64,000 nucleotides of DNA, from assembly GCA_016706545.1 (NCBI GenBank), contig JADJJK010000046.1:12393-76392 (forward strand). Direction: 5' to 3'. Origin of the DNA: Myxococcales bacterium (GTDB lineage Bacteria; Myxococcota_A; Polyangia; Haliangiales; Haliangiaceae). Shown here piece by piece: positions 57,193 to 64,000 of this stretch. The position numbers and the translations under genes were made by a program. The notes beneath the pieces were generated by a model, which ran no database searches, was not told the DNA's origin, and saw only the letters and a list, made by a program, of their open reading frames with translations. Numbering within the stretch: the first letter of the stretch is position 1; each line of letters opens with the position of its first letter.

Positions 57193-58548
57193 ATGACCGC
57201 TTTTGTCGTACAGCCCGCGCGCAGCTGCTTGCACGGCACCGTCACGGTGCCCGGGGACAAGTCCATCGGCCACCGCGCGCTCCTGTTCTCGCTCTTGACG
57301 CAGGAGCCGGTGCGCATCCTGGGCCTGGGCGACGGCGCCGACAACGGCCGCTCCGCCAAGGCCATCGCCGCGCTCGGCGCGCAGGTCTCGCGCCAAGATC
57401 AGGCGGTGTGCGTGCGCGGCACCGGGCTCGCTGGCATGCGGGCGCCGTCGGCGGCGCTCGACTGCGGCAACTCCGGCACCACCATCCGCATGTTGTGCGG
57501 GCTGCTCGCCGGTGCGCCGTTCGCCACCCGGCTCGTCGGCGATGAGTCGCTGAGCAAGCGCCCGATGCGTCGGGTCATCGAGCCGCTTTGCACCATGGGC
57601 GCGAGGATCGACGGTCCGCGGGATGCCCGCGGTGACGTGGTGCCGCCTTTGACCGTGGGCCCGGCGGCGGGGCCGCTCACGCCGATCCAGTACGAGCTGC
57701 CGATGGCGTCGGCGCAGGTCAAGACGGCGCTCACGCTGGCCGCGCTGTACACCCGCGGGGTGTCGTCGCTGATCGAGCCGGGGCCCAGCCGCGATCACAC
57801 CGAGCGCATGCTGGGGTTTCTCGGAGCGCCGGTCCACAGCGGCGTCGGCGCCGACGGTCGGCCATGCACCACGATCGACACCCTGCGCTGGGACGGTCGC
57901 CTGCGCGGCGGCGACCTGGAGGTGCCCGGGGATCCCTCGTCGGCGGCGTTCCTGGTGGTGGCGGCGCTGCTCGCCGGGGCACAGGAGGTGCGGATCGAGA
58001 ACGTGTGCATCAACCCGACGCGCACCGGCTTTCTGGACGTGCTCGAGGCGATGGGCGCCGCGGTGGAGCAGCAGCCGCGCCACGGCGGCGCCGAGCCCAC
58101 GGCGGATCTGGTGGTGCGCGGCGCCGCGCCGGCGCTCAAGGCCACCGAGATCTCCGGATCGCTGGTGGTTCGCTCGCTCGATGAGATCCCGATCCTGGCG
58201 GTGGTGGCGGCCTGCGCGCATGGCACCACGCTGGTGCGGCAGGCCGAGGAGCTGCGGGTCAAGGAGTCCGACCGCATCGCCACCACCTGCGCGATGTTGC
58301 GCGCCTTCGGGGTGTCGTGCGAAGAACGGCCCGATGGCTTCGCCGTCGAAGGAAGCAGCGGCGCGCCGCTCGGCGCGGGCGCCCAGGTGGACGCTGCGGG
58401 GGATCACCGCATCGCCATGGCGGGCGCCATCGCGGCGTTGCGGGCGGCCGGGCCTGCCCATATCGGGGACGCCGACAACGTGGCCACCTCGTATCCCGGA
58501 TTTGTCGATGCGCTGGCGCACCTGGGTGCAGCCATCGCCAAGGTGTAG
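57193..58548 (+). CDS. aroA: 3-Phosphoshikimate 1-carboxyvinyltransferase (EPSP synthase)
   Basis: Sixth step of the shikimate pathway: shikimate-3-phosphate plus PEP to EPSP. 451 residues from ATG 57193. Signatures: TVTVPGDKSIGHRALLFSLL (PEP/S3P Lys and Arg), LDCGNSGTTIRMLCGLLAGA, PGPSRDHTERMLGFLGAPV, and EELRVKESDRIATTCAMLRA, with AGDHRIAMAGAIAALRAAG near the end. The 'CGNSGTTIR' and 'SRDHTERML' forms resemble class II enzymes more than Escherichia coli-type class I. The preceding lipoprotein gene ends 34 bp upstream and sucB follows by 65 bp, all on the plus strand. Confidence 0.94.
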   Translation: MTAFVVQPARSCLHGTVTVPGDKSIGHRALLFSLLTQEPVRILGLGDGADNGRSAKAIAALGAQVSRQDQAVCVRGTGLAGMRAPSAALDCGNSGTTIRMLCGLLAGAPFATRLVGDESLSKRPMRRVIEPLCTMGARIDGPRDARGDVVPPLTVGPAAGPLTPIQYELPMASAQVKTALTLAALYTRGVSSLIEPGPSRDHTERMLGFLGAPVHSGVGADGRPCTTIDTLRWDGRLRGGDLEVPGDPSSAAFLVVAALLAGAQEVRIENVCINPTRTGFLDVLEAMGAAVEQQPRHGGAEPTADLVVRGAAPALKATEISGSLVVRSLDEIPILAVVAACAHGTTLVRQAEELRVKESDRIATTCAMLRAFGVSCEERPDGFAVEGSSGAPLGAGAQVDAAGDHRIAMAGAIAALRAAGPAHIGDADNVATSYPGFVDALAHLGAAIAKV

Positions 58549-58613
58549 CAAACTGTCCCGCGCCGGCAGAAGGCTCAGCTCTCGCCGCGCCCGCGCTCTC
58601 GTAGGAGGATGTC

Positions 58614-59837
58614 ATGGCTCAGATCGTCGTTCCTCAACTCGGTGAATCGATCACGGAGGGCGTGATCGCCCGGTGGCTCAAGAACGTGGGCGACTCCGTG
58701 CTCGCGGATGAGCCGCTCGTGGAGCTGGAGACGGACAAGATCACGGTCCAGATCCCGTCGCCTGTGTCCGGCGTCCTGTCAGCGCAGCTCGCCGAGGTCG
58801 GCGCCACCGTCAAGGTCGCGCAGGTGATCGGCGACGTCGCCGAGGGCGCAGCGGTCGCCGCCGCGCCGAAGGCGGCGCCGGCGCAGGTGTCGGCTCCAGC
58901 GCCGGCCTCGGCTCCGGCGCCGGCCGCGGTCACTGCTCCGGCAGCGGCCTCGGCTCCAGCGCCGGCCTCGGCTCCGGCGCCGGCCTCGGCGCCGGCCCTG
59001 CCCAAAGACGAGCTCTTGCGCCTCACGCCTTCGCAGCGCCAGCAAGCGCGCGAGCACGGCGCGCTGCCGACGTCGGCCACCGCTTCGGTCGCGGCGGCGC
59101 GGCCGGCCGAGCCTGAGCCCGTGCCTTCGAACCTGCATCCGCTCGATGAGGTGGTGAAGATGTCGCCGCTGCGCAAGCGCGTGGCCGAGCGCCTGGTGGA
59201 GGCTCAGCAAGAGACGGCCTCGCTCACCACCTTCAACGAAGTGGACATGACCGCCGTGCTCGACCTGCGCGCCCGGTACAAGGACAGCTTCGAGAAGGCC
59301 CACAGCGTCAAGCTCGGGTTCATGTCCTTCTTCGTGAAGGCCTGCGTGGCCGCCGCCAAGCTGTTCCCCGGCCTCAACGCCGAGGTGGTCGGCTCGCACA
59401 TCGTCTACAAGAAGCACTACGATTTCGGCATCGCGGTGTCGGCGCCCAAGGGCCTGGTGGTGCCGGTGTTGCGCGGCTGCGATCAGCGCTCGTTCGCGGA
59501 CATCGAGCGCGGCATCGGCGAGCTGGCCGACAAGGCCAGGTCTGCCAAGCTGGCCCTGGCCGACCTCACCGGGGGCACCTTCTCGCTGTCCAACGGCGGC
59601 ATCTACGGCTCGATGATGTCGACCCCGCTGCTCAACTACCCGCAGACCGGCATCCTCGGCATGCACAACATCGTGCGCCGCGCGGTGGTCATCGGCGAGC
59701 AGATCGTGATCCGCCCCATGATGTACCTGGCCCTGACCTACGACCATCGCGTGGTCGACGGCCGCGAGGCCGTGTCGTTCCTGGTGGCGGTCAAGGATCG
59801 GCTGGAGGCTCCCGATCGGCTGATGTTCGACGTCTAG
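58614..59837 (+). CDS. sucB: Dihydrolipoyl acyltransferase E2 (succinyltransferase-type), E3-binding domain degenerate
   Basis: E2 core of a 2-oxoacid (likely 2-oxoglutarate) dehydrogenase complex. 407 residues from ATG 58614 with AGGAGG upstream. Lipoyl domain at the N-terminus with the lipoylated Lys42 in VELETDKITVQIPSPVSG; an Ala/Pro linker (repeats of SAPAPA); then the acyltransferase domain with MSPLRKRVAERLVEAQQETA, DFGIAVSAPKGLVVPVLRGC and the catalytic DHRVVDGREAV (His378, Asp382). Where the peripheral-subunit-binding domain should be, only LTPSQRQQAREHGALPTS remains and the G-T-G-x-x-G-R-[IV]-T-K-x-D half is absent. The E1 and E3 genes are not in the window. Confidence 0.88.
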   Translation: MAQIVVPQLGESITEGVIARWLKNVGDSVLADEPLVELETDKITVQIPSPVSGVLSAQLAEVGATVKVAQVIGDVAEGAAVAAAPKAAPAQVSAPAPASAPAPAAVTAPAAASAPAPASAPAPASAPALPKDELLRLTPSQRQQAREHGALPTSATASVAAARPAEPEPVPSNLHPLDEVVKMSPLRKRVAERLVEAQQETASLTTFNEVDMTAVLDLRARYKDSFEKAHSVKLGFMSFFVKACVAAAKLFPGLNAEVVGSHIVYKKHYDFGIAVSAPKGLVVPVLRGCDQRSFADIERGIGELADKARSAKLALADLTGGTFSLSNGGIYGSMMSTPLLNYPQTGILGMHNIVRRAVVIGEQIVIRPMMYLALTYDHRVVDGREAVSFLVAVKDRLEAPDRLMFDV

Positions 59838-59985
59838 CGTCGAGGTAGCGTCGAGCAGGCCCTCGCTCAGGCCGCGATCAAGGCTTCGGTCATGGCCTCG
59901 GTCATGGCCTCGATCGTGCCCTCGATCATGGCCCTCGGTCGGGGCAGCCTGGCCTCCCTCGCGAGCGGCGTGGCATACTGCCGGC

Positions 59986-62637
59986 GTGTCCTGTCCTCGC
60001 CGCTTGCCCTGGGTCTCCTCTGTGCGCCGCGCGTTGGCCGCCGCCTGTCTGCTGGTGCTCGCTGCCGGCGAGGCGCCGCCCGCGCGCGCCTGGACCTTCG
60101 ACTGGGCGGGGCGCGTCGAGCTCGACGCCGAGGGGCTGTCGTCGGAGGACGTGGCGGCGCGGCGGGAGGCGGTGCAGCAGCTCGCCGCCTACGACATCAC
60201 CCTCACCGAGCGTTACCTGCTCACCGCCCTGGAGGACAAGGTCCTCGATGTTCGGCTCGACGCGGCGCGCGCGCTCGGCCGCGGCGGCTCGGAGCGCGCG
60301 GTGTCGCCGCTGGTGGAGTGGCTAAGCGATCCGGAGGTCCGGATCCGGGTCGCGGCGGCGGAAGCGCTGGGCGAGATCGGCGGGCCGCAGGCCAAGGCCG
60401 CGCTGACGCGCTCGCTGGGAGATCTGGACCATGGCGTTCGCCAGCGCGCGGTGCGCGCGCTCGGCGCCATCGGCAAGCGCGGAGATGCCTCGGTGGTGAC
60501 CGCGCTCCTGCCGCGCCTGACCGATGACAAGGCGGACGTTCGCCGGGAGGCGGTAGAGCAGCTCGAGGCGCTGGCAGACCGCCGCGCCCTCATCCCGCTG
60601 GTCACCGCGTTCGCTGACAACCACCCGGAGGTTCGCAAGTCTGCGGTGCGCGCGGTCGGGCGCTTCGGCGAGGACTCGGTGGTCCCGGCGCTGCTGCGCC
60701 TCCTGCGCGATCCCTCGGAGGAGGTGCGCAGCGCGGCGGTGGGCTCGCTCGGATCGGTGGGGTCGCCGCAGGCCATCGGCGCGCTGTCGGACGTGCTGTC
60801 CTCTGGCAACGACCAGTTTCGCAGCAAGGTGGCCTACGCGCTCGGTCAGATCGCTCGCCACCCGGCGGCCGGCAAGGCGGGGGAGGCCGCGCTCGCGCAG
60901 CTCGTGGGCGCGCTGGCCACCGGATCTCTGCGCAGCGCCGCCGCCGAGGCGCTGCGGGTCGCCGGCCCCGCCGCCACCCCGGCGCTGCTGCGTCACCTCG
61001 CGGGCAAGATCCCAGGCGATCCGACCACCGCGGTGCGGCTCCTGTCGCGCGCCAAGGATCCGCGCGCCACCGCCGCGCTCACCGCCGAGCTCGACAGGCG
61101 GCGAGTCGCCTTGCCCATCGTGCTCGAGGCGCTCGGGGCAACCGGAGATCCGCAGGCGCTGGTGCCGGTGCTCGGCGCGCTGACCGCCAAAGATCCGCTG
61201 ATTCGGCTCGCGGCGATGAACGCGCTTCGCCCGCTGCTCGGTGAAGATGGCCGCGCCTCCGATGTCCTCATCGAGCGGCTCGGGGACACCGAGCTCGAGG
61301 TGCGGGTCCTGGCGGCCGAGTACCTGGGGCGCTTGCGCGCGCGCAACGCCACCGCCGCGCTCCTGGCCCTGGCCAGCGCCGACGCGCCGGTCCGCTTGCG
61401 CCGCGCCGCCATCGACGCGCTGGGGGAGATCGCCGATGAGCGCAGCAGCGAGCCGCTGCTCCAGCTCTTGCGCCGCGGCCCGGCCCCCTTGCGCGCGGCG
61501 GTGGCCACCGCGCTGTCGGCCACCGGCGCCAGCGCCACGATCGGCCCGCTCACCGCGCTGCTGGCAGATCCAGACGCCGAGCTTCGTCGGTACGCGGCGC
61601 GCGCGCTCGCCGGTGCGCTGCGGCGTCTGCGCGCTGTGGGGCCAGCCGATATTCGCACTGCCGAGGCGGCCGGCGTGGTCGGTGCCGCGGCCGTGCCGGC
61701 TGCGTTCGCCGCGCTGGCGCGGGCCGCCGCGGACAACCACAGCTCGGTCGCGGTCACCGCCATCTTCGCGCTCGCCGCGTCAGGGCAGCCGTCCACCTTG
61801 CCGGCGCTGCGAGCGCTGGCCACCAGCGCGGCTCCAGATCGCCGCCGCGCCGCGCTGGCGGCGCTGGCGGATCTCGTCGCCACCACGCCGGACGCCCATC
61901 AAGCGCTCCCCCTGGCGCTCGACGCGCTGGCAGTGCGGGATGACCGGGTGGCCGCGGACGCCGCGTGGGCAGCGTCCTGGCTGGCGCTCGGCGCGCAGGT
62001 GCCGGAGCAGCTCGCGGCGTGGGATCGGCTGGCGTTCGCTGCCAGGCGCGGCGGCTGGGCGACCTCGGTTTGCGCGTCCGCCGCGCTGGCGCGGCTGGCG
62101 CGGCAGGTGCCGGCCGCGGTGCTCGACGCCGAGCGGATGAGCGCGCTGCACCTCCTGTCGCGCCATCGCTCGCGCCTGGTCCGCGGCAACGTCGGGCTCG
62201 CGCTGGTGGCGGTGTACCCGCGCGCGAGCGCGGAGCTGCGCAAGGATCTGCTGCGCCTTCTCGCGGAGGACAAGAGCGCCCGCGTCCGCGCCACGCTGGC
62301 CGCGCAGCTCGCCGAGCTGCGCGCCGCGTCGCCGACCGCGCTCGACCCGACCTTGGCCGCCGCGCTGACGGAGCGCCTCGCCAAGGACGCCTCGCAGCAG
62401 GTTCGCGGCGCGGCCACCGCCGTCCGATCGACGGCCGCGGGCGCGCCGTCGTGGCGCATCTTCGAGATCGTCGAGCCGGACGCTGAGATCCCGGTGCGCA
62501 ATCACCCCTACTTCCTGGTGGGCGCCGACAGGCTGGTGCGCGGCGTCTACACCGACGCCAACGGCGAGATCGTCGGCGAGCGCATGCCAGGCGCCGACGC
62601 CATCGTGCTGCCGGCGTCTCGCGAGAACGATTCCTGA
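59986..62637 (+). CDS. Exported HEAT-repeat protein
   Basis: 883 residues from GTG 59986. Signal peptide RRALAAACLLVLAAGEAPPARA, so it is exported. The body from about 60 to 840 is almost entirely HEAT/PBS-lyase-like repeats of about 30-32 residues (e.g. RAVSPLVEWLSDPEVRIRVA, AAEALGEIGGPQAKAALTRS, DDKADVRREAVEQLEALADR), around 20 units, forming a superhelix. The last 60 residues are different (PSWRIFEIVEPDAEIPVRNH, YTDANGEIVGERMPGADAIV) and end at a polar tail. Such proteins are scaffolds; partners are unknown. Downstream follows a 302-bp gap before a kinase gene. Confidence 0.85.
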   Translation: MSCPRRLPWVSSVRRALAAACLLVLAAGEAPPARAWTFDWAGRVELDAEGLSSEDVAARREAVQQLAAYDITLTERYLLTALEDKVLDVRLDAARALGRGGSERAVSPLVEWLSDPEVRIRVAAAEALGEIGGPQAKAALTRSLGDLDHGVRQRAVRALGAIGKRGDASVVTALLPRLTDDKADVRREAVEQLEALADRRALIPLVTAFADNHPEVRKSAVRAVGRFGEDSVVPALLRLLRDPSEEVRSAAVGSLGSVGSPQAIGALSDVLSSGNDQFRSKVAYALGQIARHPAAGKAGEAALAQLVGALATGSLRSAAAEALRVAGPAATPALLRHLAGKIPGDPTTAVRLLSRAKDPRATAALTAELDRRRVALPIVLEALGATGDPQALVPVLGALTAKDPLIRLAAMNALRPLLGEDGRASDVLIERLGDTELEVRVLAAEYLGRLRARNATAALLALASADAPVRLRRAAIDALGEIADERSSEPLLQLLRRGPAPLRAAVATALSATGASATIGPLTALLADPDAELRRYAARALAGALRRLRAVGPADIRTAEAAGVVGAAAVPAAFAALARAAADNHSSVAVTAIFALAASGQPSTLPALRALATSAAPDRRRAALAALADLVATTPDAHQALPLALDALAVRDDRVAADAAWAASWLALGAQVPEQLAAWDRLAFAARRGGWATSVCASAALARLARQVPAAVLDAERMSALHLLSRHRSRLVRGNVGLALVAVYPRASAELRKDLLRLLAEDKSARVRATLAAQLAELRAASPTALDPTLAAALTERLAKDASQQVRGAATAVRSTAAGAPSWRIFEIVEPDAEIPVRNHPYFLVGADRLVRGVYTDANGEIVGERMPGADAIVLPASRENDS

Positions 62638-62939
62638 CCGGGCCGATCCGGCGCACGTCGCGCTCGCGTCACGAGCCTGCCTACAGACGTCATCTCTGCG
62701 CAGCGAGTTCGCACATGGCAGGTGATGTCAGTCTGATCCTTCGGTGGGTTGTCAGGCTGATGCCGTCACAGTGGTTTCAGTGAATGTGCCCACCAAAACT
62801 TCATGTCACGTGAGCCTGCGAGTTCAACTTCGACGAAGGTCACGCAGCACACGTCGTGATCTGCAGCGTCGTGCAGTGACATCAGAATTTGCGACGAAGA
62901 ACAGGATTCATCACTCGCGCTGCGTGGTACCGTGGTTCT
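62638..62939. other. Intergenic region upstream of the right-edge kinase
   Basis: 302 bp without a supported gene, clearly lower in GC than its surroundings. It contains two direct copies of GTCAGTCTGAT (62727-62737) and GTCAGGCTGAT (62751-62761), 24 bp apart, and the palindrome TCACGTGA at 62806-62813. These are candidate operator sites for the kinase gene, without an identified regulator. No convincing -35/-10 pair. Confidence 0.5.
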
Positions 62940-64000
62940 GTGGATGCTCTTCGAGGGCGTTTCGGCAAGTACCACGTCCTCGATAAGATCGCTCAAGGGG
63001 GGATGGCGGAGATCTACAAGGTCAAGACCGTTGGCCTTGCTGGGTTCGAGAAGGTGCAGGCGCTCAAGCGCATCCTGCCAAGCGCAGCGCAGCATGGTCG
63101 CTTCATCCGCAGCTTCATCGATGAAGCGCGCATCGCGGTGGAGCTGTCGCATCGCAACATCGTGCAGGTCTTCGATTTCGGCAAGGCCGAAGGAGACCTG
63201 TACCTGGCGATGGAGCTGATTGAAGGGCAGGACCTCCGCCTGGCCATGACCAGCGCCGCGGCGCGCCACGTGGCGTGCCCGCTGGGCGTGGCCGGATACA
63301 TCATCTCCGAGGTCGCCGCCGGGCTCGACTACGCGCATCGCAAGGTCGACGCCGTGGGGCGGTCGCTGGGGATCGTCCACTGCGACATGTCGCCGTCCAA
63401 CGTCATGTTGTCGAGCGACGGCTACGTGAAGATCCTGGACTTCGGCATCGCGCGCGCGTCGTTCTCCAGCGCGCTGGAGCGGCGCCGGCTGCGCGGCAAG
63501 CCGCGCTACATGGCGCCCGAGCAGACCCGCGGCGATCAGCCCACCGCCGCCACCGACGTGTTTGCCCTGGGCATCATCGCCTGGGAGCTGGTGGCGGGGC
63601 GCCCGCTGTTCGGCGGCGCCGGGCTGCGTGAGATCTTGCACGAGGTCCGCACGCTCGAGGTGCCGCCTTTGCGCTCGCTGGTGCCGGAGGTCTCGGCGGA
63701 GATGGCCGACGCCATCGCCACCGCGCTGGTGCGAGATCCGGCGCAGCGCGGCACCGCGTCTGATCTGGGGACCGCGTGCCTGCGCACCGCGCTGTCCTCG
63801 GGGCCCCGTGGCGTGGCGCGCTGGCTGGAGGAGATCGCGCAGCGCGGCAGCTCGCCGGGCGGCGCGCGCATCAGCGTGGCGGGCGGTGATGGGCTCTTGC
63901 GCCGCGCCACCTCGGTGCCCATCCGCACCTCGGCGGTGAGCATCGCGCTGCGCGAGGAGGTCTCGGAGGTCGACGCGCCGCAGCTCCCGCCGCTTGGCGT
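62940..64000 (+). CDS. Ser/Thr protein kinase, partial at right edge, non-RD catalytic loop
   Basis: At least 353 residues from GTG 62940, continuing past the window. Kinase domain: YHVLDKIAQGGMAEIYKVKT (Gly loop), VQALKRILP (ATP Lys), FIDEARIAVELSHRNIVQVF (alpha-C Glu), then GIVHCDMSPSNVMLSSDGYV instead of the usual VHRDxSPxN: Cys replaces the Arg of the HRD motif. DFG is intact (KILDFGIARASF) as is the APE-like YMAPEQTRG. The remaining part to the edge is a linker. The HRD Arg loss makes it a non-RD kinase, which normally does not need activation-loop phosphorylation, and it could be reduced in activity. Confidence 0.88.
   Translation, partial: MDALRGRFGKYHVLDKIAQGGMAEIYKVKTVGLAGFEKVQALKRILPSAAQHGRFIRSFIDEARIAVELSHRNIVQVFDFGKAEGDLYLAMELIEGQDLRLAMTSAAARHVACPLGVAGYIISEVAAGLDYAHRKVDAVGRSLGIVHCDMSPSNVMLSSDGYVKILDFGIARASFSSALERRRLRGKPRYMAPEQTRGDQPTAATDVFALGIIAWELVAGRPLFGGAGLREILHEVRTLEVPPLRSLVPEVSAEMADAIATALVRDPAQRGTASDLGTACLRTALSSGPRGVARWLEEIAQRGSSPGGARISVAGGDGLLRRATSVPIRTSAVSIALREEVSEVDAPQLPPLG

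Overview
The window looks like a chromosomal piece of a high-GC Gram-negative bacterium, most probably a member of the Myxococcota (former Deltaproteobacteria). This is inferred from very GC-rich third codon positions, frequent GTG/TTG starts, many lipoproteins, several Ser/Thr protein kinases, and FHA, PEGA, HEAT, LVIVD and DUF3105 proteins. I cannot name the genus. The content is mainly core or slowly exchanged genes. I see no prophage, integrase, transposase gene or CRISPR array.

Layout. 1-655: minus-strand coiled-coil fragment followed by a lipoprotein that runs off the left edge. 798-7409: plus-strand run of an AAA/TPR ATPase, CCA-adding enzyme, Smr protein and DacB-type carboxypeptidase. 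7571-10819: LVIVD lipoprotein and alpha-glucan phosphorylase. 10834-14375: minus-strand operon mutM, PEGA protein, duplicated-domain lipoprotein. 14385-14568: a 184-bp MITE-like element with 19-bp inverted ends. 14802-24280: five-CxxCH lipoprotein, modA, a PhoB/PhoR-like two-component system, a TatT-TatP periplasmic binding pair, a response-regulator diguanylate cyclase, gpsA. 24420-33309: TPP enzyme, SDR epimerase, DUF3105 lipoprotein, single-domain response regulator, TauE/SafE exporter, Cys-rich lipoprotein, a second MITE copy with a minisatellite, recQ, ridA.

33392-48628 is a 15-kb block transcribed entirely on the minus strand. In transcription order it holds an FHA protein, YcaO, TfuA, a lipoprotein, polysaccharide deacetylase, GT2 glycosyltransferase, a 44-residue basic protein, thioesterase, YgfZ, an aspartic-protease-like lipoprotein, ModB, ModC, a phosphopantetheinyl transferase, a Rieske protein, a frameshifted CoA-ligase/ATP-grasp gene, AcsA and tRNA-Val(CAC). 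From 48865 on come a zinc-ribbon Ser/Thr kinase, a C45-like protein without a nucleophile, a triple zinc-ribbon protein, DsbD, then hisC (frameshifted), a lipoprotein, aroA, sucB, a HEAT-repeat protein and a partial non-RD kinase at the right edge.

Most notable: the YcaO-TfuA pair, which has no visible precursor peptide; the MITE family with one expanded copy; a SucB that has lost its E3-binding domain; TatT-TatP without TRAP membrane subunits; modA separated by about 22 kb from modBC; and three apparent one-base deletions (408-655, about 36041, about 55302-55312), which suggest either recent decay or assembly error.
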